DNA from: Azospirillaceae bacterium
GTDB lineage: Bacteria; Pseudomonadota; Alphaproteobacteria; Azospirillales; Azospirillaceae
Direction: 5' to 3'
DNA: 64,000 nucleotides
Assembly: GCA_035645145.1 (NCBI GenBank)
Contig: DASQNC010000002.1
Coordinates: 1-64,000 of the forward strand
Notes under the pieces: generated by a model
Database searches by the model: none
What the model was told of the DNA's origin: nothing
What the model saw: the letters and a program-made list of their open reading frames with translations, nothing else
Part shown: piece by piece, positions 27,111-37,300 of the stretch
How positions within the stretch are numbered: position 1 is the first letter of the stretch
Layout of the letters: every line of letters starts with the position of its first letter
Made by a program: the position numbers and the translations under genes

Positions 27111-27482
27111 GTGATCAAGTTCACCAAGGACCATGAGTGGGTGCGCGTCGAAGGCGATGTCGCGGTCGTGGGCATCACCGAGTTCGCCCAGGGCCAGTTG
27201 GGCGACGTCGTGTTCGTCGAGGTGCCGGAGCCGGGCCGCAAGGTGGTCCAGGGCAAGGACGCGGCGGTCGTCGAGTCCGTGAAGGCCGCCAGCGAGGTCT
27301 ACGCCCCCATCGACGGCACGGTGGCCGAAGGCAACCAGGCGGTCGTGGACGACCCGTCGCTCGTCAACCGCGATCCGGCGGGCGAGGGCTGGTTCTTCAA
27401 GCTGCGCGATTTCAACAAGGCGCAGCTCGACGCCCTGATGGACGAGGCCGGCTACAAGGCCTACGTCGAGGGCCTTTCCTGA
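27111..27482 (+). CDS. gcvH: Glycine cleavage system H protein
   Basis: 123 residues. Small lipoyl-carrier protein shuttling the aminomethyl group between the P, T and L proteins. The lipoylated lysine is K58 in [10 protein letters not shown]; the surrounding [18 protein letters not shown] and [10 protein letters not shown] segments are typical. It starts with GTG 27111, preceded by AGGGG about 8 nt away, 101 nt after gcvT, and its TGA overlaps the ATG of gcvPA by one base. Confidence 0.97.
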   Translation: MIKFTKDHEWVRVEGDVAVVGITEFAQGQLGDVVFVEVPEPGRKVVQGKDAAVVESVKAASEVYAPIDGTVAEGNQAVVDDPSLVNRDPAGEGWFFKLRDFNKAQLDALMDEAGYKAYVEGLS

Positions 27483-28831
27483 TGCGCTATCTCCCCCTGA
27501 CCGAGGCGGACCGCAAGGCCATGCTGGCGCGGATCGGCGTCGGCTCGGTCGACGACCTGTTCCGCGACGTGCCGCAGGAAGCGCGGCTTTCCGGGCCGGT
27601 GGAAGGCCTGCCGAACCACCAGGGCGAGCTGGCCGTGGACCGTCTGGTCTCCGGCATGGCGGCACGCAACATGGCGGCCTCGTCGGTGCCCTTCTTCGTG
27701 GGTGCCGGCGTCTACAAGCACCATGTGCCGTCGTCGGTGGACCACCTGATCCAGCGCGGCGAGTTCCTGACCAGCTACACCCCATACCAGCCGGAGGTGA
27801 GCCAGGGCACGCTGCAGTACCTGTTCGAGTTCCAGACCCAGGTGGCGATGCTGACCGGCATGGATGTGGCCAACGCCTCCATGTACGACGGCTCCACCGC
27901 CTGTGCCGAAGCCGTGATGATGGCCAACCGCGTCACCCGGCGCGGCAAGGCCCTGCTGTCCGGCGGCCTGCACCCGCACTACCGTGAGGTGACCGAGACC
28001 AACGCCCGCTTCGTCGGCTTCCAGGCGGACCTGCGCCCGGCCGATGTGGACGGGACCGAGGATCTCGCCGCGCTGGTGGACGAGCAGACCTCGTGCGTGG
28101 TCGTGCAGAACCCCAGCGTGTTCGGGCATGTCCGCGACTACACCGCGCTGGCCCAGGCCTGCCATGCCAAGGGCGCGTTGCTGGTGGTGGTGGTGACCGA
28201 GGTGGTGTCGCTGGGTCTGCTCACCCCGCCGGGTGACATGGGCGCCGACATCGTCGTCGCCGAGGGCCAGTCCCTTGGCGTGGGCTTGAACTTCGGCGGG
28301 CCCCACGTGGGCCTGTTCGCCACCCGCGAGAAGTACGTGCGGCAGATGCCGGGCCGCCTGTGCGGCGAGACGGTGGACGCCGACGGCCGCCGCGGTTTCG
28401 TGCTGACGCTGTCCACCCGCGAACAGCACATCCGCCGCGAGAAGGCCACCTCCAACATCTGCACGAACTCCGGCCTGTGCGCGCTGGCGTTCACCATCCA
28501 CCTGTCGCTCCTGGGCGAGCAGGGCTTCACCGGCCTGGCGGAAATCAACCACGCCAAGGCGGTGCAGCTGGCCGAAAAGTTGTCGGCGGTGAAGGGCGTC
28601 GAGGTCGTGAACGACGCCTTCTTCAACGAATTCACCGTGCGCCTGTCCAAGCCCGCCGTCGGGGTGGTCGATGCGCTGGCGGCCAAGGGGATCCTGGCCG
28701 GGGTGCCGGTCGGCCGCTTCTATCCCAAGGACAAGGACCTGGCGAACCTGCTGCTGGTCTGCGCCACCGAAGTGAACACCGAGGCCGACATGGACGCGCT
28801 CGTCGCCGGCCTGAAGGAGGTGCTCGCATGA
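27482..28831 (+). CDS. gcvPA: Glycine dehydrogenase (decarboxylating) subunit 1
   Basis: 449 residues; the N-terminal half of the P protein, encoded separately as in many bacteria. Segments seen are [15 protein letters not shown] at the N-terminus, [37 protein letters not shown], and the late [17 protein letters not shown]. With subunit 2 it forms the PLP-dependent decarboxylase that loads glycine carbon onto GcvH. The start overlaps gcvH by one base and the end overlaps gcvPB by four (ATGA). Confidence 0.97.
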   Translation: MRYLPLTEADRKAMLARIGVGSVDDLFRDVPQEARLSGPVEGLPNHQGELAVDRLVSGMAARNMAASSVPFFVGAGVYKHHVPSSVDHLIQRGEFLTSYTPYQPEVSQGTLQYLFEFQTQVAMLTGMDVANASMYDGSTACAEAVMMANRVTRRGKALLSGGLHPHYREVTETNARFVGFQADLRPADVDGTEDLAALVDEQTSCVVVQNPSVFGHVRDYTALAQACHAKGALLVVVVTEVVSLGLLTPPGDMGADIVVAEGQSLGVGLNFGGPHVGLFATREKYVRQMPGRLCGETVDADGRRGFVLTLSTREQHIRREKATSNICTNSGLCALAFTIHLSLLGEQGFTGLAEINHAKAVQLAEKLSAVKGVEVVNDAFFNEFTVRLSKPAVGVVDALAAKGILAGVPVGRFYPKDKDLANLLLVCATEVNTEADMDALVAGLKEVLA

Positions 28832-30417
28832 GCATGAACACCCAAGGTCGCCAGACCCGCCCCGCGGAGGCCGAGGAAGAGCACGGCCTGGCCGAGATCC
28901 GCACCATCACCGGCAACCGTGGTCTGGTGATCGAAGAGGCGCTGATCTTCGAGCTGGACAGCCCCGGTTCGGTCGGCGTCGACCTGCCGCCGGCCCCCAA
29001 GGTGCAGCCGCGCCTGGGCGCGGTGAAGCGCCGGGCGTCGGTCGGCCTGCCGTCGCTGTCCGAGCCGACGGTGGTCCGGCACTACACCCGCCTGTCGCAG
29101 AAGAACCTGGGGATCGACTCGACCTTCTACCCCCTGGGTTCGTGCACGATGAAGCACAACCCGCGCCTGAACGAGAAGATGGCGCGGCTGCCGGGGTTCG
29201 CCGACGCGCACCCGTTGCAGCCGGTTTCGACCGTCCAGGGCGCGTTCGAGCTGATCGACCAGCTGGCGCACTGGCTGAAGACCCTGACCGGCATGCCGGC
29301 CGTGGCCCTGTCGCCCGCGGCGGGCGCGCATGGCGAGATGTGCGGCATGATGGCGATCCGCGCCGCCATCGAGGCACGTGAAGGCAAGGACAGCAAGCGC
29401 AAGCGCGTGCTGGTCCCGGAAAGCGCCCACGGCACCAACCCGGCCACCGCGGCCGCCATCGGGTTCGTGGTTGACCCGATCCCCGCGGACGCGTCGGGCC
29501 GCGTGGACGTGGCCGCGCTCGAAGCCAAGCTGGGCGACGACGTGGCGGCGATCATGCTGACCAACCCGAACACCTGCGGGCTGTTCGAGCGGGACATCGT
29601 CCGGATCGCACGGATGGTCCACGACGCCGGCGGCTACTTCTACTGCGACGGCGCCAACTTCAACGCCATCGTCGGCCGTGTCCGCCCCGCCGACCTGGGC
29701 GTGGACGCCATGCACATCAACCTGCACAAGACCTTCTCCACTCCGCACGGCGGTGGCGGTCCGGGCGCGGGGCCGGTGGTGCTGTCCGAGGCGCTGGCCC
29801 CGTTCGCGCCGCTGCCCCACATCGTCCACGGCAAGGACGGCTTCCGGATCGTCGAGCACGACGACCAGCCGGGCGCCACCGGCAAGTCGTTCGGGCGCAT
29901 GAAGGCCTATCACGGCCAGATGGGCATGTTCGTCCGTGCGCTGACCTATATGCTCAGCCATGGTGCGGACGGGCTGTGGCAGGTGGCCAGCGATGCGGTG
30001 CTGAACGCCAACTACGTGATGGCGAGCCTGAAGGACGTGATGAGCGCGCCGTTCGAGGGGCCGTGCATGCACGAAGCCCTGTTCGACGACCGCTTCCTCA
30101 AGGGCACCGGGGTGTCCACGCTCGACTTCGCCAAGGCGATGATCGACGAGGGCTTCCATCCGATGACCATGTACTTCCCGCTGGTCGTCCACGGCGCCTT
30201 CCTGATCGAGCCGACGGAAACCGAGAGCAAGGCGACGCTCGACCAGTTCGTCGACACGATGCGGGCCCTGACGGAGCGCGCGAAGGCCGGCGATGCGGCC
30301 CACTTCACCGGCGCTCCGCGGCTGACCCCGCGCCGCCGGCTGGACGAGACGCTGGCCGCCCGCAAGCCGGTCCTGCGCTGGCAACCGGGCGCCCAGCAGG
30401 CCCGCGCGGCCGAGTAG
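28828..30417 (+). CDS. gcvPB: Glycine dehydrogenase (decarboxylating) subunit 2
   Basis: 529 residues; the C-terminal half of P protein with the PLP-binding lysine K301 in [16 protein letters not shown]. Other family segments are [40 protein letters not shown], and near the end [21 protein letters not shown] (split over residues 440-461). The N-terminal 20 residues are an acidic extension of variable sequence. Last gene of the riboswitch-controlled operon; a perfect hairpin follows the stop. Confidence 0.97.
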   Translation: MSMNTQGRQTRPAEAEEEHGLAEIRTITGNRGLVIEEALIFELDSPGSVGVDLPPAPKVQPRLGAVKRRASVGLPSLSEPTVVRHYTRLSQKNLGIDSTFYPLGSCTMKHNPRLNEKMARLPGFADAHPLQPVSTVQGAFELIDQLAHWLKTLTGMPAVALSPAAGAHGEMCGMMAIRAAIEAREGKDSKRKRVLVPESAHGTNPATAAAIGFVVDPIPADASGRVDVAALEAKLGDDVAAIMLTNPNTCGLFERDIVRIARMVHDAGGYFYCDGANFNAIVGRVRPADLGVDAMHINLHKTFSTPHGGGGPGAGPVVLSEALAPFAPLPHIVHGKDGFRIVEHDDQPGATGKSFGRMKAYHGQMGMFVRALTYMLSHGADGLWQVASDAVLNANYVMASLKDVMSAPFEGPCMHEALFDDRFLKGTGVSTLDFAKAMIDEGFHPMTMYFPLVVHGAFLIEPTETESKATLDQFVDTMRALTERAKAGDAAHFTGAPRLTPRRRLDETLAARKPVLRWQPGAQQARAAE

Positions 30418-30435
30418 CGCCGGGCGGAGAGTGCT

Positions 30436-30476
30436 CGAACGACCCTGCCCGGGACCCTTCCGGGCAGGGTCGTTCG
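30436..30476 (+). terminator. 17-bp perfect hairpin ending the gcv operon
   Basis: Arms 30436-30452 and 30460-30476 (CGAACGACCCTGCCCGG and complement) pair without mismatch around a 7-nt loop. No T-tract. It begins 19 nt after the gcvPB stop. Confidence 0.7.
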
Positions 30477-30527
30477 TGACTTCAAGGCGGCAGCGCGCCA
30501 TAATCGATCGGATTAGAAGGGGCGCGG

Positions 30528-30911
30528 ATGAAAGAACTTCGCTGCATTCTGTTCAATGAGCGCGAGGTTGCCACCGCCACGGTGGAGCGTCGCCGCCGCA
30601 TGCGCGAGTACCTGCCCGTGGGCACGGTGCAGAAGGCGGTCTTCGAGGCCGCCCCCGGTGGCGGCTACCGCACCATCCTGCACATGATGGCCGATGACGG
30701 CATGCGGCACGAACTGCCCCTGGGCGAGGCCGAAGTGGCGTCCGCGTTGGTCGCCTATTGCCTGAGCCGCAAAGTCCCGCTGCCCGCCGACGCGGACAAG
30801 TTCCTGCAGGTCATCAACGACCACATGGCCTTGATGATCATGATGGATGTCGAGAAGGGCAAAACGCGAAAGGCGTCGGCGGCCCGCAAGCCGACCAGCA
30901 CCGCCGGTTGA
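30528..30911 (+). CDS. Conserved-looking hypothetical protein
   Basis: 127 residues, not recognised. It begins MKELRCILFNEREVATATVE and is a soluble alpha/beta-looking protein with a basic, Lys/Arg-rich tail after residue 108. The central part (ILHMMADDGMRHELPLGEAE) has no catalytic motif I can name. A GGGGCGG element precedes ATG 30528 closely. Stand-alone gene after the gcv terminator, convergent with the methyltransferase gene. Confidence 0.65.
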   Translation: MKELRCILFNEREVATATVERRRRMREYLPVGTVQKAVFEAAPGGGYRTILHMMADDGMRHELPLGEAEVASALVAYCLSRKVPLPADADKFLQVINDHMALMIMMDVEKGKTRKASAARKPTSTAG

Positions 30912-30960
30912 TCGGCCTGCCGCGCAGACCGCCCGCCGGATAGGGGGGGACGAGGGGGCT

Positions 30961-31593
30961 TCACCCCGCCCGTTGGTAGCACCAGACATGGGCCGGCGGC
31001 ACGTTGCGCAGGGCGTGACCGGCGAGGCGCGCGGTCAGGCCCCACGCCCGCAACCGCTTCGCCGGCACGGGCGAGCTGAAACCATAGGTGAACTGGACGA
31101 AGATCCCGGTCGCATCCATCAGGTCGAACGCCGCCGTCAGGATGCATTCCTGCTGGTCCGCCGGGAAGGTCAGGATCGGCAGGCCGGAGACGACCGCGGA
31201 CACCCGGCGGTCGCCAAGCCCCGCATCGCGCAGAAGCCGCCCCATTTCCTGTGCGTCGCCCTTCAGGACATGGGCCGCCGGGAACCGTTCCCGCAGAATG
31301 CGGTGGAAGATCGGGTCGCGTTCGATGACGACCAGTCGGTCCGGCTCGACGCCATGCGCGACAAGGCCCTCGGTCAGGGCGCCGGTTCCGCCCCCCAGTT
31401 CCACCACCAGGTCGCCGTCCAGTGGAACCTGCGCCGCCATGGTGGCGGCGAGGTCGCGTCCGCTTGGCACCACCGCCGCCACCTTGAGCGGTGAGCGCAG
31501 CCATTTGGTGAAGAACAGCAAGCTGTCCTGGAAGCGCCGGGCGGGTTCGCCACGCGCATGCAGGGTGCCGCGTTGCTGGAGTCCCGACCTCAT
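30961..31593 (-). CDS. SAM-dependent methyltransferase, phospholipid N-methyltransferase (PmtA)-like
   Basis: 210 residues, class I methyltransferase. Segment FFTKWLRSPLKVAAVVPSGR resembles the membrane-binding N-terminus of PmtA-type enzymes, which methylate phosphatidylethanolamine toward phosphatidylcholine; the SAM motif is VVELGGGTGALTEGL and the post-I acidic segment is LVVIERDP. Family members are often mislabelled rRNA adenine dimethylases. ATG 31593 is chosen, with AGGA about 9 nt upstream. Activity on phospholipids is probable but not proven from sequence. Confidence 0.75.
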   Translation of the reverse strand: MRSGLQQRGTLHARGEPARRFQDSLLFFTKWLRSPLKVAAVVPSGRDLAATMAAQVPLDGDLVVELGGGTGALTEGLVAHGVEPDRLVVIERDPIFHRILRERFPAAHVLKGDAQEMGRLLRDAGLGDRRVSAVVSGLPILTFPADQQECILTAAFDLMDATGIFVQFTYGFSSPVPAKRLRAWGLTARLAGHALRNVPPAHVWCYQRAG

Positions 31594-31654
31594 CGTGTCC
31601 GATCCTGCCAGGGATGGTGCGTAATCAAGACTGAACACGCAAAGGGAGCAATCG

Positions 31655-32500
31655 TCACCCGCGGGCCACGACCTGCTGGCGTTGCTCGCCCAGTCCCTGG
31701 ATGCCGAGACGCATGACGTTGCCTTCGCGCAGGAACACCGGCGGCTTCTGACCGCTGCCCACCCCGGGCGGCGTGCCCGTGGTGATGATGTCGCCCGGCA
31801 TCAGCGTCATGAACTGGGATACGTAGCTGACGAGGAACGGCACCTGGTAGACCATGGTTCGGGTGGACCCGTCCTGGTACCGCTTTCCGTCCACCTCCAG
31901 CCACAGGGCCAGATTCTGCGGATCCGGCACCTCGTCCTTGGTGACCAGCCAGGGGCCGACCGGGCCGAAGGTGTCGTAGCTCTTCCCCTTGGTCCATTGG
32001 CCGGCGCGCTCGAGCTGCCAGGACCGTTCGGAGACGTCGTTCACCACGCAGTAGCCGGCCACATGGTCCATGGCCTGGGCTTCGGTCACGTGGCGGGCGA
32101 CGGTGCCGATCACGACGCCCAGCTCGACCTCCCAGTCCAAACGGGTGGAGCCCGGCGGAAGCACCACGGCGTCGTTCGGGCCGCAGATGCAGGTGCTGGC
32201 CTTCAGGAAGAAGATGGGCTCGGGCGGAACCTGCATGTTCGCTTCGGCCGCGTGGTCGGCGTAGTTGAGGCCGATGCCGATCAACTTGCCGATTCCCGAC
32301 ACGGGCGGGCCGATCCGGGGCGAGCCGGTGACCGCCGGCAGGGTGGCGGGGTCGATGGCCGCAAGTCGGGCGAGAGCATCCGGCGCCAGTTGTGCCCCGG
32401 TGATATCGGGGATCACCCGTGACAGGTCGCGGACCGTACCGCCTGCATCCAGCAGACCAGGCTGTTCGTGTCCCGGCAATCCGTAGCGCAGCAGTTTCAT
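31655..32500 (-). CDS. Fumarylacetoacetate hydrolase family protein
   Basis: 281 residues of the FAH fold: N-terminal small domain from MKLLRYGLPGHEQPGLLD, then the metal-binding core with GLNYADHAAE, PIFFLKASTCICGPND, the acidic metal ligands in DWEVELGVVIG and VNDVSERSWQ, and GDIITTGTPPGVG near the end. Members cleave or decarboxylate 2-oxo acids (ureidoglycolate lyase, acylpyruvase, 2-keto-4-pentenoate hydratase types). The substrate cannot be told from the sequence, and the neighbours give no pathway. Downstream (to the left) is the methyltransferase gene, 61 nt away. Confidence 0.86.
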   Translation of the reverse strand: MKLLRYGLPGHEQPGLLDAGGTVRDLSRVIPDITGAQLAPDALARLAAIDPATLPAVTGSPRIGPPVSGIGKLIGIGLNYADHAAEANMQVPPEPIFFLKASTCICGPNDAVVLPPGSTRLDWEVELGVVIGTVARHVTEAQAMDHVAGYCVVNDVSERSWQLERAGQWTKGKSYDTFGPVGPWLVTKDEVPDPQNLALWLEVDGKRYQDGSTRTMVYQVPFLVSYVSQFMTLMPGDIITTGTPPGVGSGQKPPVFLREGNVMRLGIQGLGEQRQQVVARG

Positions 32501-32696
32501 ACGTGATGATTTCCAAAGGTTCGTGCCTTGGCAAAATGACCGATTGCCGGGCCCTTGGAAAGGATTTCGGGGCGGGCGCATCGATCTCGTCGGGATAAGC
32601 GAGGTGCGGTTACGTCCTTCGTCCCGGTGTTCGACGGCACCCGTCCCCCCATATGTTCTGGACCGGCGGTTCGGCCGGCCCTTTCAGGAAGGCTCC

Positions 32697-32975
32697 ATGA
32701 TCCGCACTGCCATGTCCGTGCTTGCGCGGGGGTCGTCGCTTCGGCAGCGCGCCCTGGTCATCGCCGGGTGGACCATCATCGCCGCCGGTGTCCTGGTCTC
32801 GCCGCTGCCTGGTCCGGGCGGGATTCCCGTCATGCTGGTGGGGGCCATGGTGCTGCTGCGCAATTCACCGTCCGCACGACGCAGCTATGTCCGGTGGAAA
32901 CGGCGCAAGCCCGCCTGGTTCGCCCCGGCGGAGCGGTTCCTGCGCCGGAACAAGCGGCGCACCGGTGCGGGTTGA
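32697..32975 (+). CDS. Small PGPGW-like transmembrane protein
   Basis: 92 residues with one long or two short hydrophobic segments (ALVIAGWTIIAAGVLVSPLP and GIPVMLVGAMVLL) joined by PGPGG, then a strongly basic tail (RRSYVRWKRRKP). This matches the layout of the PGPGW small membrane family, though the Trp after PGPG is replaced by Gly here. AGGAAGG lies 5 nt before ATG 32697. Function unknown. Confidence 0.72.
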   Translation: MIRTAMSVLARGSSLRQRALVIAGWTIIAAGVLVSPLPGPGGIPVMLVGAMVLLRNSPSARRSYVRWKRRKPAWFAPAERFLRRNKRRTGAG

Positions 32976-33065
32976 GCGTCGCGGCGCATCCAACCCCATG
33001 GAGAGGCTGGACAAGGCGCCCCCGCTTCGCTATTGCCCGCCCCCGCGCATAGGGGGGCAGGGCCC

Positions 33066-34232
33066 TTGAAGACAGCGAATTCCGTTCTTTCCGGCTACGG
33101 CACCACCGTCTTCGAGGTGATGTCGCGGTTGGCCGTGCAGCACCAGGCCATCAACCTCGGTCAGGGCTTTCCCGACGACCGCGGGCTTCCGGACCTGCTC
33201 AAGGCGGGGGCGGACGCCCTGACGGACGGCTGGAACCAGTACCCGCCGATGATGGGCGTGCCCGATCTGCGCAAGGCGGTGGCCGACCATGCCCGCCGTT
33301 TCTATGGGTTGGACGTGGATTGGCAGGGGGAGGTGATGGTCACCTCCGGCGCCACCGAGGCCCTGGCCGCCTGCCTGTTCGGCCTGATCGAGCCCGGCGA
33401 CGAAGTCGTGCTGTTCGAGCCGCTGTACGACAGCTATGTGCCGATCATCCGGCGTGCGGGCGGGATTCCGAAGTTCGTCACCCTGCGCCCGCCGTCCTGG
33501 GGGTTCACGGAGGCGGATCTGGCCGCCGTGTTCTCGGCGCGGACCAAGCTGGTGCTGCTGAACAACCCGTTGAACCCGGCTGCCAAGGTCTTCAGCCGGG
33601 ACGAGTTGGAACTGCTGGCCCGCTTCGTCCGCGACTTCGACTGCTACGCCGTCTGCGACGAGGTGTACGAACACCTCGTGTTCGACGGACGGCCGCACAT
33701 CCCCCTGATGGCCCTGCCCGGTATGCGCGACCGGTGCCTGCGCATCGGTTCGGCCGGCAAAACCTTTTCCCTGACGGGGTGGAAGGTCGGGTATGTGACC
33801 GCGGCGGCCACGCTGCTGCAACCGGTCGCCAAGGCGCACCAGTTCCTGGTGTTCACGACGCCGCCCAACCTCCAGACGGCCGTCGCCCACGGATTGAACA
33901 TGCCCGACGCCTACTTCTCCGGCCTTGCGGCCGAGATGCAGCGCCGACGCGACCGGCTGGCCCGTGGTTTGGCCGACATCGGTTTCGGCGTGCTGCCGGC
34001 CGATGGTACCTATTTCGTGGTCTGCGACATCCGCCCGTTGGCGAACGGCATGGACGACGCGTCCTTCTGCGAACACATCACCGTCGAGGCCGGGGTTGCC
34101 GCCATTCCGGTCGGCGCCTTCTACGTTCAGGAGCGCGTCGACCACTGCGTCCGGTTCTGCTTCGCCAAACAGGACTCCGTGCTGGACGGCGCGATCGAGC
34201 GTCTGACACGCCATTTCAAGGCATCCGCGTGA
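33066..34232 (+). CDS. Class I/II PLP aminotransferase (kynurenine/methionine aminotransferase-like)
   Basis: 388 residues, fold type I. The cofactor lysine is K232 in GSAGKTFSLTGWKVGY; others are the N-terminal NLGQGFPDDRGLPDLL, YPPMMGVPDLRKAVA, VTSGATEALAA, LNNPLNPAAKVF (family usually NPHNPTG, here NPLNPAA) and CDEVYEHLVFDG. It is closest in layout to YbdL/kynurenine aminotransferase. The start is probably TTG 33066, which has a run of G (33052-33057) 8 nt upstream and a usual N-terminus; no ATG is available before residue 19. Confidence 0.88.
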   Translation: MKTANSVLSGYGTTVFEVMSRLAVQHQAINLGQGFPDDRGLPDLLKAGADALTDGWNQYPPMMGVPDLRKAVADHARRFYGLDVDWQGEVMVTSGATEALAACLFGLIEPGDEVVLFEPLYDSYVPIIRRAGGIPKFVTLRPPSWGFTEADLAAVFSARTKLVLLNNPLNPAAKVFSRDELELLARFVRDFDCYAVCDEVYEHLVFDGRPHIPLMALPGMRDRCLRIGSAGKTFSLTGWKVGYVTAAATLLQPVAKAHQFLVFTTPPNLQTAVAHGLNMPDAYFSGLAAEMQRRRDRLARGLADIGFGVLPADGTYFVVCDIRPLANGMDDASFCEHITVEAGVAAIPVGAFYVQERVDHCVRFCFAKQDSVLDGAIERLTRHFKASA

Positions 34233-34341
34233 CCGGCGATGTTCCCGGCGGGCGCCGGATGCCGCATGGCGGCCGCGTGCCCGTATCTGCCATAGTGCCC
34301 GCAGGTTGTGACAACCCTTCTTTGATGGTCCTCGCTTTACC

Positions 34342-37300
34342 ATGACGCGTCCGTTCTGGCTTGCGCTTGCCGCCGGCGTCTGCCTCACCTCCGTTGCCCT
34401 CGCCCAGGATGCGTCATTCGAGATCACGGCCCGCGAGGTGGTGGCCGAACGCGACCGGCCGCAGGCGTGCTTTTCCTTTTCCGAGCGGCTGCTCCGGCCC
34501 GGGCTGGTGCGGTACGGGCGCTACGTGCAGGTCGAGCCGGCCGTGCCGGTCGAAACGGTGGTCCGGGACCGGTCGCTGTGCATCGAAGGCCTCGCCCACG
34601 GGACCACATACAAGCTGACACTGAAGGAGGGGCTGCCGTCCGCCTCCGGCCGCGCCCTGGCGCAGCCGGTCGAGGAGACGGTGGAGGTGCCGAACCGCCA
34701 GCCTGCGCTCGCATTCCGCGGTACGGGCTATGTTCTGTCCCAGATCGGCCCGGAAGGGCTGCCGCTGCGCAGCGTCAATGTCGCCAAGGCCCGTCTGCAG
34801 ATCCTGCGGATCAAGGACAGGAACCTGGTGGAGCGGATCTATTTCGGCCGCCTGTCGCAGTCGATGAGCGAATACGACATCGGCGAGCTGATCGACAAAT
34901 CCGCCGAACAGGTGTGGCAGGGCGAAATGGCGATCGAGGGCGGGCGCAACGTCCCTGCGGTCACGCCCTTTCCGATCGAGGCCGTCCTCGGCGGCCTGGA
35001 GCCGGGCGTCTATATCGCCGTGGCCGCCAATGCCGAGACGCCGAACCAGGGATGGCAGGGCAGGGCCAGCCAGTGGTTCATCGTGTCCGACCTCGGCCTG
35101 ACCACATTCGAGGGCGGGGACGGGCTGCTGGTTTTCGCGCGCAGCATTGCCAGCGGCGAGCCGCTGGCCAATGCCGAACTGCGCCTTCTGGCCCGCAGCG
35201 GCCGTGAACTGGGCAAGGCCGAGACAGGCCCGGACGGAACGGCCCGGTTCGATTCCACCGCGGTCGGCGGGGCCGGCGACGCGGCGCCCCAGGCGCTGTT
35301 CGCCCATGGTCCGTCCGGCGCCTTCTCTTTCCTGGACATGGGCCAACCCGCCTTCGACCTGACGCGTCGCGGGGGCGACGGGCGCGAAGCGCCCGGCGCG
35401 CGCGATGCGTATGTCTTTGCGGACCGCGGCACCTACCGCCCGGGCGAGACGGCGCACCTCACCGTTCTGTTGCGCGACGCCGACGCAAAGGCGGTGCCTG
35501 GCCAGACCCTGACGCTTCGCCTCGTCCGGCCGGACGGCCAGGAGGTTCTGCGTCGCGAGGTCCCCGACGCCGGTGCCGGCGGCCATGCGGTGTCGCTGAC
35601 ACTGCCGGCCACGGCCATGCCCGGCCGCTGGACGGTGGCGGTGCACGTCGATCCCGCCCGGCCGCCCGTCGGCCACGTGGGCCTGGCGGTGGACGATGTG
35701 GCGCCCGCCCTGCTGGAGCTGGCCCTTACCCCTGGGAACGCCACTCCCGGAAGTGGCCCTGCCGCCGGACAGGCCGATGCCCGTCCCACGCTGCAACCCG
35801 GCGCCGGATTGCCCCTGGACATCGAGGCCCGTCACATCCATGGGGCCGCCGGGTCCGGGCTGCCGGGTGAACTGTCGATGCTGCTGCGCCCCGCGGAGAC
35901 CCCGTTCCCGCAGTTCGCCGGGTTCCAATTCGGGTTGGTCCAGGAGGAGCCGGAACCGCGCCGCCAGGACTTGCCCGGCTTCACCACGGACGCCCGGGGG
36001 CGGGCCCGTGTCCAAATCGCATTGGATGGCCGGCCCGAGACCTCGCGGCCGCTCGAAGCCGTTCTCCGGGCCGTGGTCTACGACGTCGGCGGACGTCCCG
36101 CCGGCCGCGAGCTGGTGCTGCCGGTCCGGTCGCATCCCGTTTTCATCGGCATCCGGCCGCGGTTCGACGGGGATGGCGTTCCCGATGGCGCGACCGCCGG
36201 GTTCGATGTGATCGCCGTATCCCCCGATGGTGCGCGCGTGGCCCTGCCCGCACTCCGCTACGAGGTCTTCGAGGAGGCGTTCGAGTTCTCCTGGTTCGAG
36301 GCCGGGGGCCGTTGGGACTACAAGCGTGTGGTCACGGACCGGCGGGTCGGTGGCGGCGATCTCGCGGTGGCCGCGGATGCGCCGGCGGTCGTGGAGCAGA
36401 CCGTCGCCGCCGGCCGCTACAGGATCGAGGTCTTCGACCCGCAGACGGGGGCGGCCACCAGCGTCCGTTTCGCCGCCGGCTGGTGGGCGCAGCCCTTGCC
36501 CAGCGACAAGCCGGACCAGGTGGACGTGGTGGCGATGATGCCCGCCTACAAACCGGGGCAGTCGGCCTGGGTCTATGTCCGCCCGCCGTACCAGAGCCAG
36601 GTTCTTCTGGCGCTCGCCGACCGCAATGTCCGGCAGGTGCTGACGCGGCAGATGGGACCCGAAGGCGGTTTCTTCGAGATTCCGGTTTCCGAGGACTGGA
36701 TGCCCGGCATCAACGTTGTCGCCACCGCCTTCGCGGTCGGCGAACCGTCGGCACGGGCGATACCCCGCCGTGCCATCGGCATGGGCTGGATCGGGCTGGA
36801 CCCGGCACCGCGCGTGCTGTCCGTCGGAATCGATGCGCCTGCGCAGGTGCGTCCGCGCGCACGGGCCGACGTGTCCGTGCGCGTCGACGGTGCGGAGCCC
36901 GGCGCGACGGTGATGGCCACCCTGACCGCGGTGGACGGGGCGGCCCTGGGGACCTCCGGCGAGACCGCGCCGGAACCGGTCGACCATTTCCTCGGCCGCC
37001 GCCGGCTGGGGGTCGAGATCCGCGACCTCTACGGCCGTCTGGTGGAGCCCGCGGAAACGCGGACGCGCACCCGTGCGGCCGGTGGGCGGGCACGGCCCGC
37101 CGTGGCGCCAACGGCCCGGCGGCAGGGGACGATCATTTCGCTGTTCTCGGGCGTGGTCCGGGTCGGCGACGACGGAATGGCCCGCATCCCGCTCGATCTG
37201 CCGGATTTCGACGGCCGGCTGCACCTGATGGCGATGGCGTGGAGCGGCGACAAGGTCGGCCAGGCCGAAACCTCCATCGAGGTTCGTGACCCGGTCGTGG

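Noticed and set aside
34342-34420. Lipoprotein signal on the alpha-2-macroglobulin homologue
   Set aside because: The Cys in AAGVCLTS has Val at -1, which signal peptidase II does not accept; a normal signal-peptidase-I site follows at VALA.
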